Below, piece by piece: positions 25,317 through 33,668 of a stretch of 64,000 nucleotides of DNA. Below the pieces are notes generated by a model that was not told where the DNA came from, made no database searches, and saw only the letters and a program-made list of their open reading frames with translations. Position 1 is the first letter of the stretch; every line of letters starts with the position of its first letter. The position numbers and the translations under genes were made by a program. The stretch is from Occultella aeris. GTDB lineage: Bacteria; Actinomycetota; Actinomycetes; Actinomycetales; Beutenbergiaceae. The stretch covers positions 1 to 64,000 of the forward strand of contig NZ_CACRYJ010000004.1 of assembly GCF_902703175.1 (NCBI RefSeq), in the 5' to 3' direction.

Positions 25317-25415
25317 TCGTCCTCCTGTGCGCGGCATCGCGCGGGTGACTTTGCTCTGGCCGACGACGGCGCACCGGTCGGGCACCCATCGCCTTTCGGT
25401 CTTCGGTGCATAAAA

Positions 25416-25444
25416 AGTTAAGGCCGCATGGTTATGAAAGCAAC
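25416..25444 (-). promoter_or_regulatory. Promoter of the pectate lyase gene
   Basis: On the minus strand, TTGCTT (25444-25439) and TAACTT (25421-25416) are separated by 17 bases. The patch is unusually A+T-rich (ataaaaagttaa). It leaves an untranslated leader of roughly 90 bases before ATG 25316. The remainder of 25317-25537 shows nothing else convincing. Confidence 0.55.
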
Positions 25445-25537
25445 GGGTCGCCCCGATCCTCCCAGAGTGTGGGACGGCGCCCACGAAGGGCCGCGACGTC
25501 CGTGATGGAGACGGCCGCCACGCCGGGAGGCCCGGAG

Positions 25538-26083
25538 TCAGGCGATACGTGCCGCCACCGCAGTGATCGCGGTGCGGAGCTCGGCAGCCGTCGGGACGCC
25601 GGCGGGGTCGACGAGCCACTGCGCGGCCAATCCGCCGATGAGCGCGTGGAACAGACCACCGACGCCGTGGGCATCGACGCCGACGAGCGTGGCCAGGGCC
25701 TCGCGTGCCTGCTCGTTCGCGTCGGCGAAAGCAGCCCGGAGGTCGGGCTGGTGCTCCAGTGAGCCGAGGAGTTCGAACTGGACCGCCCAGAGTCTGCCGT
25801 TCGACGCGAACGACGCCATGATGTGCTGCCAGGTCTGCTCGAAGCGCTCGGCCGGGGCCGTCTCGTCGGCTGCGGCCAGCGCGGCAGCCAGGTCGTCGCT
25901 CCACTCCTCGACGGCCTGACGTAGGGCAACGGTGAGCAACTGATCCTTCGACCCGAAGTGGTAGCCGATCGCCGCGAGGCTCACGCCTGCTGCCGAGGCG
26001 ACATCGCGGGCGGTCGTGCGGGCGTAGCCCTTCTCGAAGAGCGAGCCCTTCGCTGCGGCCAGGAGGTCCTCGCGGTTGCCCAT
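25538..26083 (-). CDS. TetR-family transcriptional regulator
   Basis: 181 residues. The helix-turn-helix (about 8-52) reads YARTTARDVASAAGVSLAAIGYHFGSKDQLL. The ligand domain is short and of unknown specificity. It is divergent from an FAD-dependent monooxygenase, a common arrangement in which the regulator senses the enzyme's substrate or a drug. Confidence 0.87.
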   Translation of the reverse strand: MGNREDLLAAAKGSLFEKGYARTTARDVASAAGVSLAAIGYHFGSKDQLLTVALRQAVEEWSDDLAAALAAADETAPAERFEQTWQHIMASFASNGRLWAVQFELLGSLEHQPDLRAAFADANEQAREALATLVGVDAHGVGGLFHALIGGLAAQWLVDPAGVPTAAELRTAITAVAARIA

Positions 26084-26089
26084 GGCGAC

Positions 26090-26095
26090 ATCCTA
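26090..26095 (-). promoter_or_regulatory. -10 element TAGGAT for the TetR gene, probably leaderless
   Basis: On the minus strand TAGGAT lies exactly 6 bases before the ATG at 26083. Confidence 0.45.
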
Positions 26096-26103
26096 TGACA
26101 CAA

Positions 26104-26138
26104 GCGTCTTGCACGTGCGTCTAAGACATACGTACCAT
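26104..26138 (+). promoter_or_regulatory. Monooxygenase promoter with repeat overlapping -35
   Basis: TTGCAC (26109-26114), 18 bases, then TACCAT (26133-26138), with 6 bases to ATG 26145, so probably leaderless. The hexamer gcgtct occurs at 26104-26109 and 26117-26122, 13 bases apart and flanking the -35. This is a plausible site for the divergent TetR protein. Confidence 0.5.
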
Positions 26139-26144
26139 CATGTC

Positions 26145-27320
26145 ATGACCACGATCCTGATCTCCGGCGCCGGCATCGCCGGCCTCACGCTCGCTCACTG
26201 GTTGCGCCGGCACGGCATGGCGCCGACACTCGTCGAGCGCTCCCCGTCACCACGCGATGGCGGCTACAAGGTCGACATCCGGGGCGCCGCGCTGGACGTC
26301 GTCGAGCGCATGGGCCTGCTCGACGACGTCCGCGCCCACAGCACCGATATCGGCCGCGGAACGATCGTCGACGCCGCTGGCCGCAGCGTCGCGAGCATGG
26401 ACGGTGACACGTTCGGGGGACGTGATCACGACGACGTCGAGCTTCGCCGGGGTGATCTGACGCAACTGCTCCGTGGCGCGGCCGCGGGGGTCGAGTGCCG
26501 CTGGGGCGACTCGGTCGTCGCCCTCGCCGAGGCCGGCGACGGCGTCGAGGTCGTGTTCGCGCGCGGTGACACCAGGCGCTTCGACTACGTTATCGGCGCC
26601 GACGGCGTGCATTCCGCCACGCGCACGCTCGTCTTCGACGAACCCGACGCCTTCCACGACCTCGGCTATCGCGTCGCCGTCGTCGCCGTCCCGAACGACC
26701 TGGGCCTGGACCGTGAGGAGGTCACGTACGTCGCGCCCGGGCGCACCGCCCTCGTCTACAGCACCGCGCAGTCGACCAAGGCAACCGCGATGTTCCTGTT
26801 CGCCGACGACCGTCCGATCCCGGCGGATCCCAAGAGACTGGTGCGGGAGGTCTACGCGGACCAGGGGTGGGAGTTGCCTCGCCTGCTCGGCCACGTCGAA
26901 CGCGCCGACGAGGTCTACCTCGACGCGCTCGCCCAGGTACACCTGGCGCGGTGGTCCGTGGGCCGGGTCGGGCTTGTCGGTGACGCGGCCTACTGCGCGT
27001 CGACCGCGTCCGGCCAGGGGACCAGCATGGCCATCGTCGGCGGCTACGTGCTTGCCGGGGAGCTGGCCACCGGCGGTGGTCTCGCCGGTTACGAACGCGC
27101 CATGCGCGAGTTCGCGCGCCGCAACCAGGCACTCGCCTCGCCCAACCTCAGCCGCATGGTGCTGGGCAGCGTCCGGCAGGTCCGGACGGCGCTGACCATG
27201 CTGTCCGTGCTCGGCAGGCTGCCGGGCCGGGACCGGCTGGCGGCGCTCGCGATCCGTCCGATCCACCGTGCCGCGAACGCGATCGAGTTGAGGGACTACG
27301 CATCTGAGGTTGCGCGGTAG
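26145..27320 (+). CDS. FAD-dependent aromatic-type monooxygenase
   Basis: 391 residues. The FAD-binding Rossmann motif SGAGIAGLTLAHWLRRHG at the start, the DG motif in IGADGVHSATR (about 160) and the GD motif in LVGDAAYCASTASGQGTSMA (about 280) mark the PHBH/tetracycline-monooxygenase class. It hydroxylates an aromatic or polyketide-like substrate using NAD(P)H and oxygen. With a divergent TetR regulator it could serve detoxification, but the substrate is unknown. Confidence 0.88.
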   Translation: MTTILISGAGIAGLTLAHWLRRHGMAPTLVERSPSPRDGGYKVDIRGAALDVVERMGLLDDVRAHSTDIGRGTIVDAAGRSVASMDGDTFGGRDHDDVELRRGDLTQLLRGAAAGVECRWGDSVVALAEAGDGVEVVFARGDTRRFDYVIGADGVHSATRTLVFDEPDAFHDLGYRVAVVAVPNDLGLDREEVTYVAPGRTALVYSTAQSTKATAMFLFADDRPIPADPKRLVREVYADQGWELPRLLGHVERADEVYLDALAQVHLARWSVGRVGLVGDAAYCASTASGQGTSMAIVGGYVLAGELATGGGLAGYERAMREFARRNQALASPNLSRMVLGSVRQVRTALTMLSVLGRLPGRDRLAALAIRPIHRAANAIELRDYASEVAR

Positions 27321-27356
27321 CGCGGCCGGGGTCGCCGGCCTCGTCTACTCTGGCTT

Positions 27357-27376
27357 TAGCCTTTTTGACGTGTCAA
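27357..27376. promoter_or_regulatory. Promoter and palindromic operator before the GntR/LacI gene
   Basis: TAGCCT (27357-27362) is a likely -10. Immediately after it lies the palindrome ttgac-gt-gtcaa (27365-27376), whose arms are exact reverse complements. Protein bound there would block the start of transcription, suggesting autorepression. A near-identical element precedes the glycoside hydrolase gene. Confidence 0.6.
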
Positions 27377-27425
27377 TTGGGTTCGGATGTCAGGTCGTTC
27401 GTGGCCGTCCAGCGGGAGGTGGCAG

Positions 27426-28577
27426 GTGAGTGCACGGGACGGGGACCCGCGGGTCCCGCTCTATCAGAACGTGAAGTCGGAGCTGCTCCGCGCCATCGCT
27501 GCGGGCGAGTACACACCAGGGGAGCCGTTCATCACGCAGCGCGAGATTCGCGAGCGGTTCGGCGTCAGCAACACGACCGCCGTCAAGGCGTTGAACGATC
27601 TCGTCGTCGACGGACTGCTGGTGCGCCGGCGCGGCAAGGGGACGTTCGTCGCCGAGGGCCCGAGGACGACCCGGTCCGACGAGGACGGCGCCGACGCCTC
27701 GATCATGTGTGTGCTGTCGCTGCTGCACGACCGGAGCCCGCACGCCGCCCGACTGATCCGCGGTGTCGAGGCCGTGTGCGCGGAACTCGGCTACCGGATG
27801 TTCCTCTCGGACACCAAGGGCGATCCCGACCTCGAGGAGCGGGCGCTGCTGCGGGCCGCCCGCGGCGGCGCCGCCGGGGTGGTGCTGTATCCCGTGGAGG
27901 GCCGGGCGCCGCTGCCGGCCCTGGAGGGGATGCGCCGACGGGGCGTCCCGATGGTGATGGTCGACCGATACCGGCAGGACGTCGTCGCCGACGCGGTCGT
28001 GGCAGACAACTTCGCCGTCGGCTTCCAGCTCACCGAGCACCTCGTCGCCGCCGGCCACACGCGCATCGCGGTCCTGTGGGAGGAGACGGACTCGACGAGC
28101 GTCCGGGACCGGCTGGCCGGGCACCTGCAGGCCTTGCAGCGGCACGGCATCCGGCAGCGCCGCGAGTTCTCGGTCCTGCGCCCCTACCTCGGCCCGCCCG
28201 CCGACTCCCGGATCGAGACGGTCCGTGACTTGCTGGCGCTGGCCGAACCGCCCACGGCGATCATGTGCGCGAACGGATACGTGCTCGCGGGCGCGGTGCA
28301 CGATCTGACCTCGCTCGGGGTGCAGATCCCCGACGAGATCGAGTTGGCCGGCATGGACGACGGCGGACCGCTGGAGCTGCCGCCCCTGACGCTCGTCTCG
28401 GCGATCCTGCCGTCGGAGGAGATCGGCCGCCGGGCGATGACGATCCTCGCGCGCCGCATGGCCGAGCCGGACGGCGGAGACGTGGAGCACGTCGTTCTCC
28501 CGATCGGCATCCGGGTCCGGGACTCCTCGACCGGCCATCTCCGGGTGGTTCGCACGCAGGCGCCCGGGCCGGGCTGA
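27426..28577 (+). CDS. AraR-like regulator: GntR DNA-binding domain with LacI-type sensor
   Basis: 383 residues. The N-terminal GntR winged helix (about 10-75) contains PLYQNVKSELLRAIAAGEYTPG and the turn FGVSNTTAVKALNDLV. The C-terminal part (about 90-380) is a periplasmic-binding-protein fold of the LacI type. The same combination is known in Bacillus AraR, an L-arabinose-responsive repressor. GTG 27426 has GGGAGG 6 bases upstream, better than the ATG at 27387. By position and shared operator it should control itself and the downstream glycoside hydrolase/esterase genes. Confidence 0.88.
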   Translation: MSARDGDPRVPLYQNVKSELLRAIAAGEYTPGEPFITQREIRERFGVSNTTAVKALNDLVVDGLLVRRRGKGTFVAEGPRTTRSDEDGADASIMCVLSLLHDRSPHAARLIRGVEAVCAELGYRMFLSDTKGDPDLEERALLRAARGGAAGVVLYPVEGRAPLPALEGMRRRGVPMVMVDRYRQDVVADAVVADNFAVGFQLTEHLVAAGHTRIAVLWEETDSTSVRDRLAGHLQALQRHGIRQRREFSVLRPYLGPPADSRIETVRDLLALAEPPTAIMCANGYVLAGAVHDLTSLGVQIPDEIELAGMDDGGPLELPPLTLVSAILPSEEIGRRAMTILARRMAEPDGGDVEHVVLPIGIRVRDSSTGHLRVVRTQAPGPG

Positions 28578-28586
28578 CGAACCGAA

Positions 28587-28644
28587 GCGAGTGCGCGCGA
28601 TCGCGGTCATATCTCGAGATATGAGCGGGAATCTGCGCACTCGC
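28587..28644. repeat. Nested palindromes after the regulator gene
   Basis: A perfect 18-bp palindrome, tcatatctcgagatatga (28607-28624), is bracketed by a second exact inverted repeat, gcgagtgcgc (28587-28596) and gcgcactcgc (28635-28644). It starts 9 bases after the regulator's stop. It could be a terminator without a T tract, or a binding site. Confidence 0.6.
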
Positions 28645-28679
28645 GTGCCTGAGGTTGCCGGAGAGGACCGGGTTGGCTA

Positions 28680-28708
28680 TTGACACGTTAATAGGTCATG
28701 GGCAGGAT
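28680..28708 (+). promoter_or_regulatory. Promoter/operator of the glycoside hydrolase gene
   Basis: TTGACA (28680-28685) is a perfect -35. After 17 bases comes CAGGAT (28703-28708) as a weak -10. The -35 is part of ttgac-ac-gttaa (28680-28691), a near palindrome matching the operator before the regulator at 27365-27376. About 140 bases of leader follow to ATG 28847, with nothing else recognised there. Confidence 0.6.
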
Positions 28709-28846
28709 TGGTGACGCCGTCCGATCAGCGTTGTCCTTCGGTTGCACGCGTCACCGCCGGCAAGTTGGACACCGTCGCGGCACGGCCACAGCCCGGCACC
28801 TGCCGAAGCTGCCTGACCGCCGAAGGTTCGCGAAGGAGCGTCCGCA

Positions 28847-31800
28847 ATGAGACCGTCCAGACCACCCGGGATCACCCGAGGGGTGAGACGCCCACTGGCC
28901 ATCGCGGCCGCCGCCGCGGTGGGCGCGGCCGTCCTGGTCGCCCCCGCTGTACCCGCTGCGGCCGATGACGCCGTCGTCACCGCCTCGGTCACCTTCGACG
29001 ACCCGCCGGTCAACGAAGGGATCACCGTCCGGACCGGCGACGCCGGCCGAGGGACCTGGCTCGAGGTCGGTGGCCTACCCGCACTGCAGACCAACCCCGC
29101 GATCGGCAACACCTACATCTACAACGACATCGACGACACCCTCATCAACGGTGGCACCAACACCGTCCGGATCACGGTGGAGTACTACGACGCGGCCATC
29201 TCCGGCGGATCCTGGGACGTGACCTACGACTCGGCGACCAACCCGTGGCGGGCGCTGCCCGCGGTCCCGCTCACTGGGAGCAACACCTGGCGGACCGAGG
29301 AGTTCACGGTCACCGACGCGCGACTCTCGAACCGTGAGAACGGTGCGGACCTGCGGATCGGGACCGGCACGTCGGCGATCGCCTTCCGCAGCGTGACCGT
29401 CGAGCGGCTCGTCGACGCCCCGGCCCTGAGTCTGCGGACGCCCGGCAACATCTTCGTCACCGGCACCCCACCGAAGATCGACTTCACCGCCGCACCCGAC
29501 GCCCGGGTCGACTACCGCGTCTACGACGTAAACAACAACCACGTGACCCAGGGCGTCGCCACCAACACCGACGGCGCCGGGACGATCCAGATCGGCACGC
29601 TGCCCGAGGGCTACTACCGGCTCCAGGCGACCGCGACCATCAACGGCCAGGCGTCCCTGCCGGCGGAGACGACGCTCGCCGTCGTCGCTCCGCAGCCGGA
29701 CGCCGCGAACTCCCCGTTCGCCGCCGCCGTGTCGCACCGCCAGCTGCCGCCCGGCAGTGCCCCACTGGCCGCATTGGCCGGTGACTCCTACTACAGGCCC
29801 ACGCTGACCTGGGCCGGCATGGAGCGCACCGCCGGCGTCTACACCTACCCGACGGCGTGGCAGCAGCAGACCATCGAGGCCCGCGACGCGGGCCTGGCGC
29901 CGATGCCGATCTGCGCCTACACCAACCCGTTGTACGACAACGACGCCACCCCGCACACCGACGCCGGACGGGCGGCGTTCGCCGACTACTGCGTCGCGGC
30001 GCTCGACGGGTACGTCGACCTCGGCAACCCGGCCCCCGCCGTCGAGGTCTACAACGAGTTCAACGCCGGCTTCGGCGACCGCGGCGACGGCCCTGCGAAC
30101 TCCCTGCCGGAGTACTACTTCCCGCTGCTGCAGGCGACCTACGAGGCCGTGAAGGCGGAGCACCCGGACACGCTCGTGGTCGGCCCCGCCACGAGCTGGC
30201 CGGACCTGGGCTGGCTGGAGACCCTGTTCGCGCTCGGCGCCCTCGACTACATGGATGTCGTCTCCGTCCACTACCCGGGCGACCCACCCGAGGCGGCCGT
30301 CGCGAACCTCGAGGCCGTCGACGCGCTCGTCCGCGAGTACAACAACGGCGAGAGCAAGCCCATCTGGGTCTCGGAGTGGGGCTGGTCCAGCCGGACCGGC
30401 AGCGTCGACGAGCACACCCAGGCGTCCTACGCCGCGCGTGCGGGCGTCATCGGGCTGTCCCAGGGGGTCGAACGGAACTTCTGGTACGACTTCAACAACG
30501 ACGGTCTCGACCCGGCCGACCACGAGAGCAACTTCGGTCTGCTGCGCAACGCCGCCGACCCGCTGGGAGCGCTGACGCCCAAGCCGTCCTACGCCGCACA
30601 CGCCACGATGAGCCGGTTGCTCACCGGTGCGACGTTCGAGGGTGCGCAGGAGGTCGCCGACGGGGTCACCGCGTACGAGTTCGCCACCGCCGGTGACGAC
30701 AACCTCCTCGCGCTGTGGTCCACGTCCGGACCGCGGACCGTCACCATCGAGACCCGGGTGCCGGAGACCGTCGTCGAGATGTCCGGCCAGTCGCGCACCC
30801 TCACCCCGTATCTGCACGGAGTGGAACTGACGCTCACCGAGGATCCCGTGTACGTGATCGGCTCCGCGGACGCCTCCGACGTGACCGACGGCGGCCAGTT
30901 CACCCTGACCGCGGCCGGCCCCACGCTCGCCGGCGACGCCATCCAGCTCACTCTGGACGTGGACAAGATCGGCGGACCGCGAATGGAACTGGCCGTCACC
31001 GTCAACGAGCGCACCGTCCCGGTGCAGGTCACCTCCGGGCAGGCGTCGGTGCAGATCCCGATCAGCATCCGGGACACCGGTCTGCTCGGCACCCGTGGCC
31101 TGGTCGCTCTCGTCACGAACAACGGGACGCCGGTCGCCCGGCTGACCGCCGAGATCGAGGTGCTCTCCACACCGATCACCGTGTCCGCCGGGCATGCGCT
31201 GCGGGAGGACGCGGACGTGCTGTCGGTCTCGGTGACCAACCAGGTCGCGACCGACCAACCGGTCGGCGACCTGGCGTGGCAGCTCGGTGCAGGCAGCGGA
31301 ACGGAGACGATCGGGACGCTGGCCGCCGGACAGACCGTCACGCTCGACATCCCGACCACCGGGCTCACCTCGCCGGGCACCCACCCGTGGTCGCTGAACC
31401 TGGCCATGCCGGACGCCGACGCGATCACCGAGAACGGTTCACTGGTCCTGGTCGACCCGGCGGCGGTGACCGCACTGCACCAGCAGACGATCACCGTGGA
31501 CGGCGTCCCCGACGATCTGAGCGGGATCACACCGATCGATCTGGACGCCGACGGCGAGGTGCGCCAGATCCCCGACTGGGGTGGCGCCGCAGATCTGGGC
31601 GGCGACGTCTGGTGGACCTGGGACCAGGACAATCTCTACCTGACGGCGGCCATCACCGACAACGTGCACGCCCAGCCGGGCCTCAACGACACGATCTGGA
31701 CCGGTGACAGCATCCAGTTCGGTGCCGTCGCCGGTGCGCCCGGGGAGGACCTGACCGGCTACTACGAGTACGGCCTCGCGCTGACCACTCAGGGTCCGCA

Positions 31801-32083
31801 GGTGTTCCGGTGGAACGGCGGCGGCGGCATCCTGCCCAACGGGCCGGTGGACGCCGTCGACCTCGCGGTCAGCCGCGACGAGGCCACGCAGACCACGGTC
31901 TACGAGATGGCGATGCCGTGGAGCGAACTCGCGCCGTTCGACCCCGCCGACCGGCTGCTGGCGCTGTCGTTCCTCGTCAACGAGAACGACGGTGCCATCC
32001 GCCGAGGATGGTTGGAATGGGGCTCCGGGATCGGGATGGGCAAGAACCCCGCGCTGTTCCCGAGCACCCGGCTCGACCCGTAA
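28847..32083 (+). CDS. Large secreted glycoside hydrolase (clan GH-A) with C-terminal CBM9-like module
   Basis: 1,078 residues. A signal peptide ends near residue 40. An unassigned beta-rich domain (about 42-190) and an Ig-like segment (about 195-280) come first. A TIM-barrel domain (about 290-590) has Glu404 in VYNEFNAGF as acid/base and Glu510 in PIWVSEWGWSS as nucleophile, a GH-A (GH39/GH5-like) pattern. Ig-like spacers follow, then a CBM9/DOMON-type sugar-binding module (about 885-1078) starting near TITVDGVPDDLSG. It would hydrolyse plant polysaccharide outside the cell. GAAGGAG precedes the ATG. It is followed by a CE7 esterase. Confidence 0.82.
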   Translation: MRPSRPPGITRGVRRPLAIAAAAAVGAAVLVAPAVPAAADDAVVTASVTFDDPPVNEGITVRTGDAGRGTWLEVGGLPALQTNPAIGNTYIYNDIDDTLINGGTNTVRITVEYYDAAISGGSWDVTYDSATNPWRALPAVPLTGSNTWRTEEFTVTDARLSNRENGADLRIGTGTSAIAFRSVTVERLVDAPALSLRTPGNIFVTGTPPKIDFTAAPDARVDYRVYDVNNNHVTQGVATNTDGAGTIQIGTLPEGYYRLQATATINGQASLPAETTLAVVAPQPDAANSPFAAAVSHRQLPPGSAPLAALAGDSYYRPTLTWAGMERTAGVYTYPTAWQQQTIEARDAGLAPMPICAYTNPLYDNDATPHTDAGRAAFADYCVAALDGYVDLGNPAPAVEVYNEFNAGFGDRGDGPANSLPEYYFPLLQATYEAVKAEHPDTLVVGPATSWPDLGWLETLFALGALDYMDVVSVHYPGDPPEAAVANLEAVDALVREYNNGESKPIWVSEWGWSSRTGSVDEHTQASYAARAGVIGLSQGVERNFWYDFNNDGLDPADHESNFGLLRNAADPLGALTPKPSYAAHATMSRLLTGATFEGAQEVADGVTAYEFATAGDDNLLALWSTSGPRTVTIETRVPETVVEMSGQSRTLTPYLHGVELTLTEDPVYVIGSADASDVTDGGQFTLTAAGPTLAGDAIQLTLDVDKIGGPRMELAVTVNERTVPVQVTSGQASVQIPISIRDTGLLGTRGLVALVTNNGTPVARLTAEIEVLSTPITVSAGHALREDADVLSVSVTNQVATDQPVGDLAWQLGAGSGTETIGTLAAGQTVTLDIPTTGLTSPGTHPWSLNLAMPDADAITENGSLVLVDPAAVTALHQQTITVDGVPDDLSGITPIDLDADGEVRQIPDWGGAADLGGDVWWTWDQDNLYLTAAITDNVHAQPGLNDTIWTGDSIQFGAVAGAPGEDLTGYYEYGLALTTQGPQVFRWNGGGGILPNGPVDAVDLAVSRDEATQTTVYEMAMPWSELAPFDPADRLLALSFLVNENDGAIRRGWLEWGSGIGMGKNPALFPSTRLDP

Positions 32084-32094
32084 CACCACGCGAC

Positions 32095-32124
32095 GGGTGG
32101 GGCATCCGGAGGGTTGCCCCACCC
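32095..32124 (+). terminator. Stem-loop after the glycoside hydrolase gene
   Basis: A perfect 10-bp stem gggtggggca (32095-32104) and tgccccaccc (32115-32124) with a 10-base loop lies 11 bases after the stop. It lacks a T tract, so it may reduce rather than abolish read-through into the esterase gene. Confidence 0.55.
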
Positions 32125-32176
32125 ATCGCATGCCGGCCCTGGCATCCTCGCTCCGACCCCCTTCGAAGGAGAACCC

Positions 32177-33142
32177 ATGCTCGTCGACATGCCACTGGAC
32201 CGCCTGCGTGCCTACCGGCCCGATCGCGACGAGCCCAGCGACTTCGACGCGTTCTGGGACGCGACGCTGACACAGGCACGGGCCGCTGCGACCGAGCCCG
32301 CCTTCGCCCGACTCGACTCCGAACTGGTCACCGTGGACGTCTTCGACGTCACCTTCAGCGGATACGCCGGCCAACCGGTCAAGGGCTGGCTGCTCATCCC
32401 GCGCCACCTCGACGGCCCACTGCCGTGCGTCATCGACCACATCGGCTACAACGGCGGCCGGAGCCTGCCCCATGACTGGCTGGCCTGGAGCGCCGCCGGC
32501 TACGCCAACCTGGTCATGGACGTGCGCGGCCAGGGCAGCAAGTCCGGGCTCGTCGGCGCCACGGCGGATCCCGACCCGGTCGGCGCACCGCAGGTGGGCG
32601 GGTTCCTGACCCGTGGCATCACCGACCCGGCCACCTACTACTACCGGCGGCTCTACACCGACGCGGTGCGCGCCGTGGACGTCACGCGCGCCCATCCAGG
32701 CATCGATCCGCAACGGGTCTTCGTGGCCGGCGGCAGTCAGGGCGGCGGCGTTGCGCTCGCCGTCGCGGGCCTCGAGCCCGGGCTGGCCGGGGTCATGATC
32801 AACGTGCCGTTCCTGTGCCACATCCGCCGCGCCACCGAGATCACCGACGCCTCGCCCTACTCGGAGATCACGTCCTACCTCCAGACGCACCGCGCCGACG
32901 TCGAGCAGGTCTTCCACACGCTGAGCTACTTCGACGGCGTCAACCTGGCGGCGCGAGCGAGTGCACCCGCGCTGTTCTCGGTCGGGCTCATGGACGCGAC
33001 CTCTCCGCCGTCGACCGTGTTCGCCGCCTACAACCACTACGGGGCGCAGGACAAGGAGATGGTCGTCTGGGCCTACAGCGGACACGAGGGCGGGCAGGCC
33101 CAGCAACGGGCCGAGATGTACCGGTTCGCCCGGGAGCGCTGA
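32177..33142 (+). CDS. Acetyl xylan esterase / cephalosporin-C deacetylase (CE7)
   Basis: 321 residues, alpha/beta hydrolase. The CE7 features are present: RGQG motif in DVRGQGSKSG, nucleophile Ser187 in GGSQGG, then Asp273 in GLMDATSPPST and His303 in SGHEGG. The spacing agrees with known CE7 enzymes of about 320 residues. There is no signal peptide, so it would deacetylate imported xylo-oligosaccharides or similar in the cytoplasm. GAAGGAGAA precedes ATG 32177. It probably belongs with the upstream hydrolase. Confidence 0.9.
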   Translation: MLVDMPLDRLRAYRPDRDEPSDFDAFWDATLTQARAAATEPAFARLDSELVTVDVFDVTFSGYAGQPVKGWLLIPRHLDGPLPCVIDHIGYNGGRSLPHDWLAWSAAGYANLVMDVRGQGSKSGLVGATADPDPVGAPQVGGFLTRGITDPATYYYRRLYTDAVRAVDVTRAHPGIDPQRVFVAGGSQGGGVALAVAGLEPGLAGVMINVPFLCHIRRATEITDASPYSEITSYLQTHRADVEQVFHTLSYFDGVNLAARASAPALFSVGLMDATSPPSTVFAAYNHYGAQDKEMVVWAYSGHEGGQAQQRAEMYRFARER

Positions 33143-33200
33143 GCCGAGCGCGAACTCGGGTCGTGTCGAGGGGCGGCACCCAGCGGCCCGGGCCGTCGCT

Positions 33201-33617
33201 TCAGAAGTAGCTGCCGAGACCCCAGACGAGCGTCGTTGCCAGACTCCCGACGAGGTGGCTCGCACCGATGCCCGTGCCGGCACCGGCCGCCGCCTTGGGG
33301 CCGGGGTTGCGGAGCCCGATGATGCCGAGGATGACGGCCCCGATGGCGGCAGCCGTGCCCGCGAGGTTGGGGATTCCACCTCCGAGGCCGACGGTGCCGG
33401 GGCTCCAGCCCTGACGGATCAGGATCGACTGGATGATCGTCCCGACGAGCGACAGGACAACGGCCACGACCCCGAGGATCAGCGAGATCCGGCCCTGGGG
33501 GTTGTTCGTCGAGCCAGGGTTCAGGATCGAGTCCGGAGCGTACGGCGATCCCGCGGCCGGATAGTCACCGGGGCGCCAGTTCCCGGGTGGGGTGGGCCCG
33601 GGGGCGTTCGTGCTCAT
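33201..33617 (-). CDS. Small membrane protein with proline-rich N-terminus
   Basis: 138 residues. A Pro/Gly-rich cytoplasmic tail (WRPGDYPAAGSPYAP, about 14-28) precedes three or four hydrophobic segments. It is a paralogue of the next upstream gene: the WRPGD and SPYAP segments and the S/T-N-P-x-GR-x-x-L junction recur. GGAA ribosome site. Function unknown; resembles DUF4190-type envelope proteins in layout only. Confidence 0.7.
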   Translation of the reverse strand: MSTNAPGPTPPGNWRPGDYPAAGSPYAPDSILNPGSTNNPQGRISLILGVVAVVLSLVGTIIQSILIRQGWSPGTVGLGGGIPNLAGTAAAIGAVILGIIGLRNPGPKAAAGAGTGIGASHLVGSLATTLVWGLGSYF

Positions 33618-33668
33618 GTGGGGTTCCTTCGTCGTCGTGGATGGGTGTCCAGCAGGGCCGCCGGCCGC

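Noticed and set aside
22947-26114. Extended pectate lyase reaching into the TetR gene
   Set aside because: Residues upstream of ATG 25316 have no family similarity, and a twin-arginine signal begins at that ATG.
29075-31384. 769-codon open frame antisense to the glycoside hydrolase
   Set aside because: The protein on the other strand has a signal peptide, catalytic Glu residues and a CBM; the antisense product is repetitive in Gly/Val/Arg/Asp with no recognisable fold.
31439-33379. 646-codon antisense frame spanning hydrolase and esterase genes
   Set aside because: It crosses two real genes and a stem-loop and shows no domain.
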